A stretch of 64,000 nucleotides of DNA. Source: Pinus tabuliformis (taxonomy: Eukaryota; Streptophyta; Pinopsida; Pinales; Pinaceae). The notes under the pieces were generated by a model. That model had not been told where the DNA came from. It saw only the letters and a list, made by a program, of their open reading frames with translations, and ran no database searches. The translations under genes were made by a program, and so were the position numbers. The stretch's first letter is position 1; each line of letters begins with the position of its first letter. The DNA is taken from assembly GCA_031772625.1 (NCBI GenBank), contig CM062820.1:1073161369-1073225368 (forward strand), in the 5' to 3' direction. Of this stretch, positions 63,291 to 64,000 are shown piece after piece.

Positions 63291-64000
63291 TTATGCAAAG
63301 AAAGTTACAACAGGTATGCTTGGGATTCAACACCCTCAGGAAAATTGTGTGAGGATTGTCAAACATAAGCAACCAAAGACATGGAGAACTTCCAGACTAT
63401 TAGGAATGAACAAGAAAGAAGACTAGTGGAAGCAGGAGTGAGCGGAAGCGAAAGTCTTTCTTAACCATTGATCCCTCAAAAATGCGTAAAATAGAGCTTT
63501 CTACAGGGGAGGGGCACTTGGTAAACAGCAGGCTTCTTAGCAGGTCGCTGACCACAGATCTTGATAGCCTTTGCCATTGAATGGATATTAGGTGGGAAAG
63601 TGATCAAAGGTTAACTATTCAAGTGGACCCGAAGATTTTTAGATCAGCAGTTCATAATTTTCATTGGGTCCATAAAGAGGGTAAAGACCATGCAAGTTTC
63701 TGATCCGATATCTCAGAGGACCGTCAGATTACAGGGACCTAATCGTATGGATATTGGGTTCTAAGATTAATCAAAGATTAAGTCTCAGACTGGACCTGAA
63801 AATTTATAAACCAGTGGCTCATAATCCTTATCGGATCTATGAACCTAGTAAAAGGGGCACATGTTGTCGAGGCAATAGTGTTCGTGACCGTCGTATATTA
63901 CAGGATCTGGATCGGGGTTTCAAAATGGGAGGATGTTAAGTCCAATAACGGACTTGAAGTTTCATACATTGACAATTTATTTACCCTATTGGTTTTGTAA
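63291..64000 (+). other. LINE 3' region / flank with a diverged direct duplication
   Basis: No gene. Two related ~150-bp blocks begin with TGGACC(C/T)GAA at about 63623 and 63791, sharing GTTCATAAT/GCTCATAAT, a TTGGGTCCAT/CGGATCTATG word and a GACCGTC...ATTACAGG ending. Probably part of the LINE 3' untranslated region, but no poly(A) or target duplication marks the end. The frame at 63754-63939 lies across one block and is not called. Confidence 0.45.

Overview
This 64 kb window looks like intergenic DNA from a large, repeat-rich plant nuclear genome. The support is plant-type LTR retrotransposons with familiar plant primer-binding sites, a plant L1-type LINE (DUF4283 ORF1 and a C-terminal RNase H), AAACCCTA telo-box motifs, and low gene density. 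Many slowly decayed nested copies would fit a gymnosperm, but that is an inference. I found no host gene, tRNA, rRNA or CRISPR array. Almost everything can be assigned to one of seven transposable elements, most inserted into one another.

Layout. (1) 1-~3930, minus strand: the gag/protease end of an old Ty3/gypsy-like element (E0) that runs off the left edge. (2) ~3940-46899, plus strand: a tandem array of a pol-less LTR family (called X here), ordered LTR - internal - LTR - internal - LTR, each internal part about 7.7 kb. It carries a gag-like region and a long second coding region that I do not recognise. The left unit (X1) is uninterrupted; the right unit (X2) was hit twice. (3) 13812-30669, minus strand: an Athila-like Ty3/gypsy element (E2) in the X2 gag region, with ~2.1 kb LTRs, ATGAA target duplications and an extra coding region after pol. 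It carries a related solo LTR (21570-23693) inside its integrase. (4) 33244-41370, minus strand: a young pol-less element (E3) in X2, with two 1064-bp LTRs differing at about 16 sites and CCATG target duplications; it encodes zinc knuckles and a retropepsin only. (5) ~46900-49980, minus strand: a decayed chromovirus-like pol remnant (E5). (6) ~50400 to at least 63300, plus strand: a LINE with ORF1 and ORF2. (7) 53345-60396, plus strand: a pol-less LTR element (E4) that splits the LINE ORF2, with TGTAA target duplications, an initiator-Met-type primer site and a small coding region with coiled coil, G-patch and zinc knuckle.

Relative ages by eye: X LTRs differ by ~9%, E4 LTRs by ~11% outside microsatellites, E2 LTRs by ~8%, E3 LTRs by ~1.5%. 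Nesting agrees: the X array is older than E2 and E3, the LINE is older than E4, and E2 is older than the solo LTR inside it.

Three of the LTR families here (X, E3, E4) show no reverse transcriptase or integrase. If they moved, they must have used enzymes from other elements. The best candidates for something undescribed are the unknown second coding region of X, the G-patch/knuckle protein of E4, and the gag-protease-only E3, which inserted recently. All LTR elements are treated as fossils: families and parts are given, but not individual lesions.
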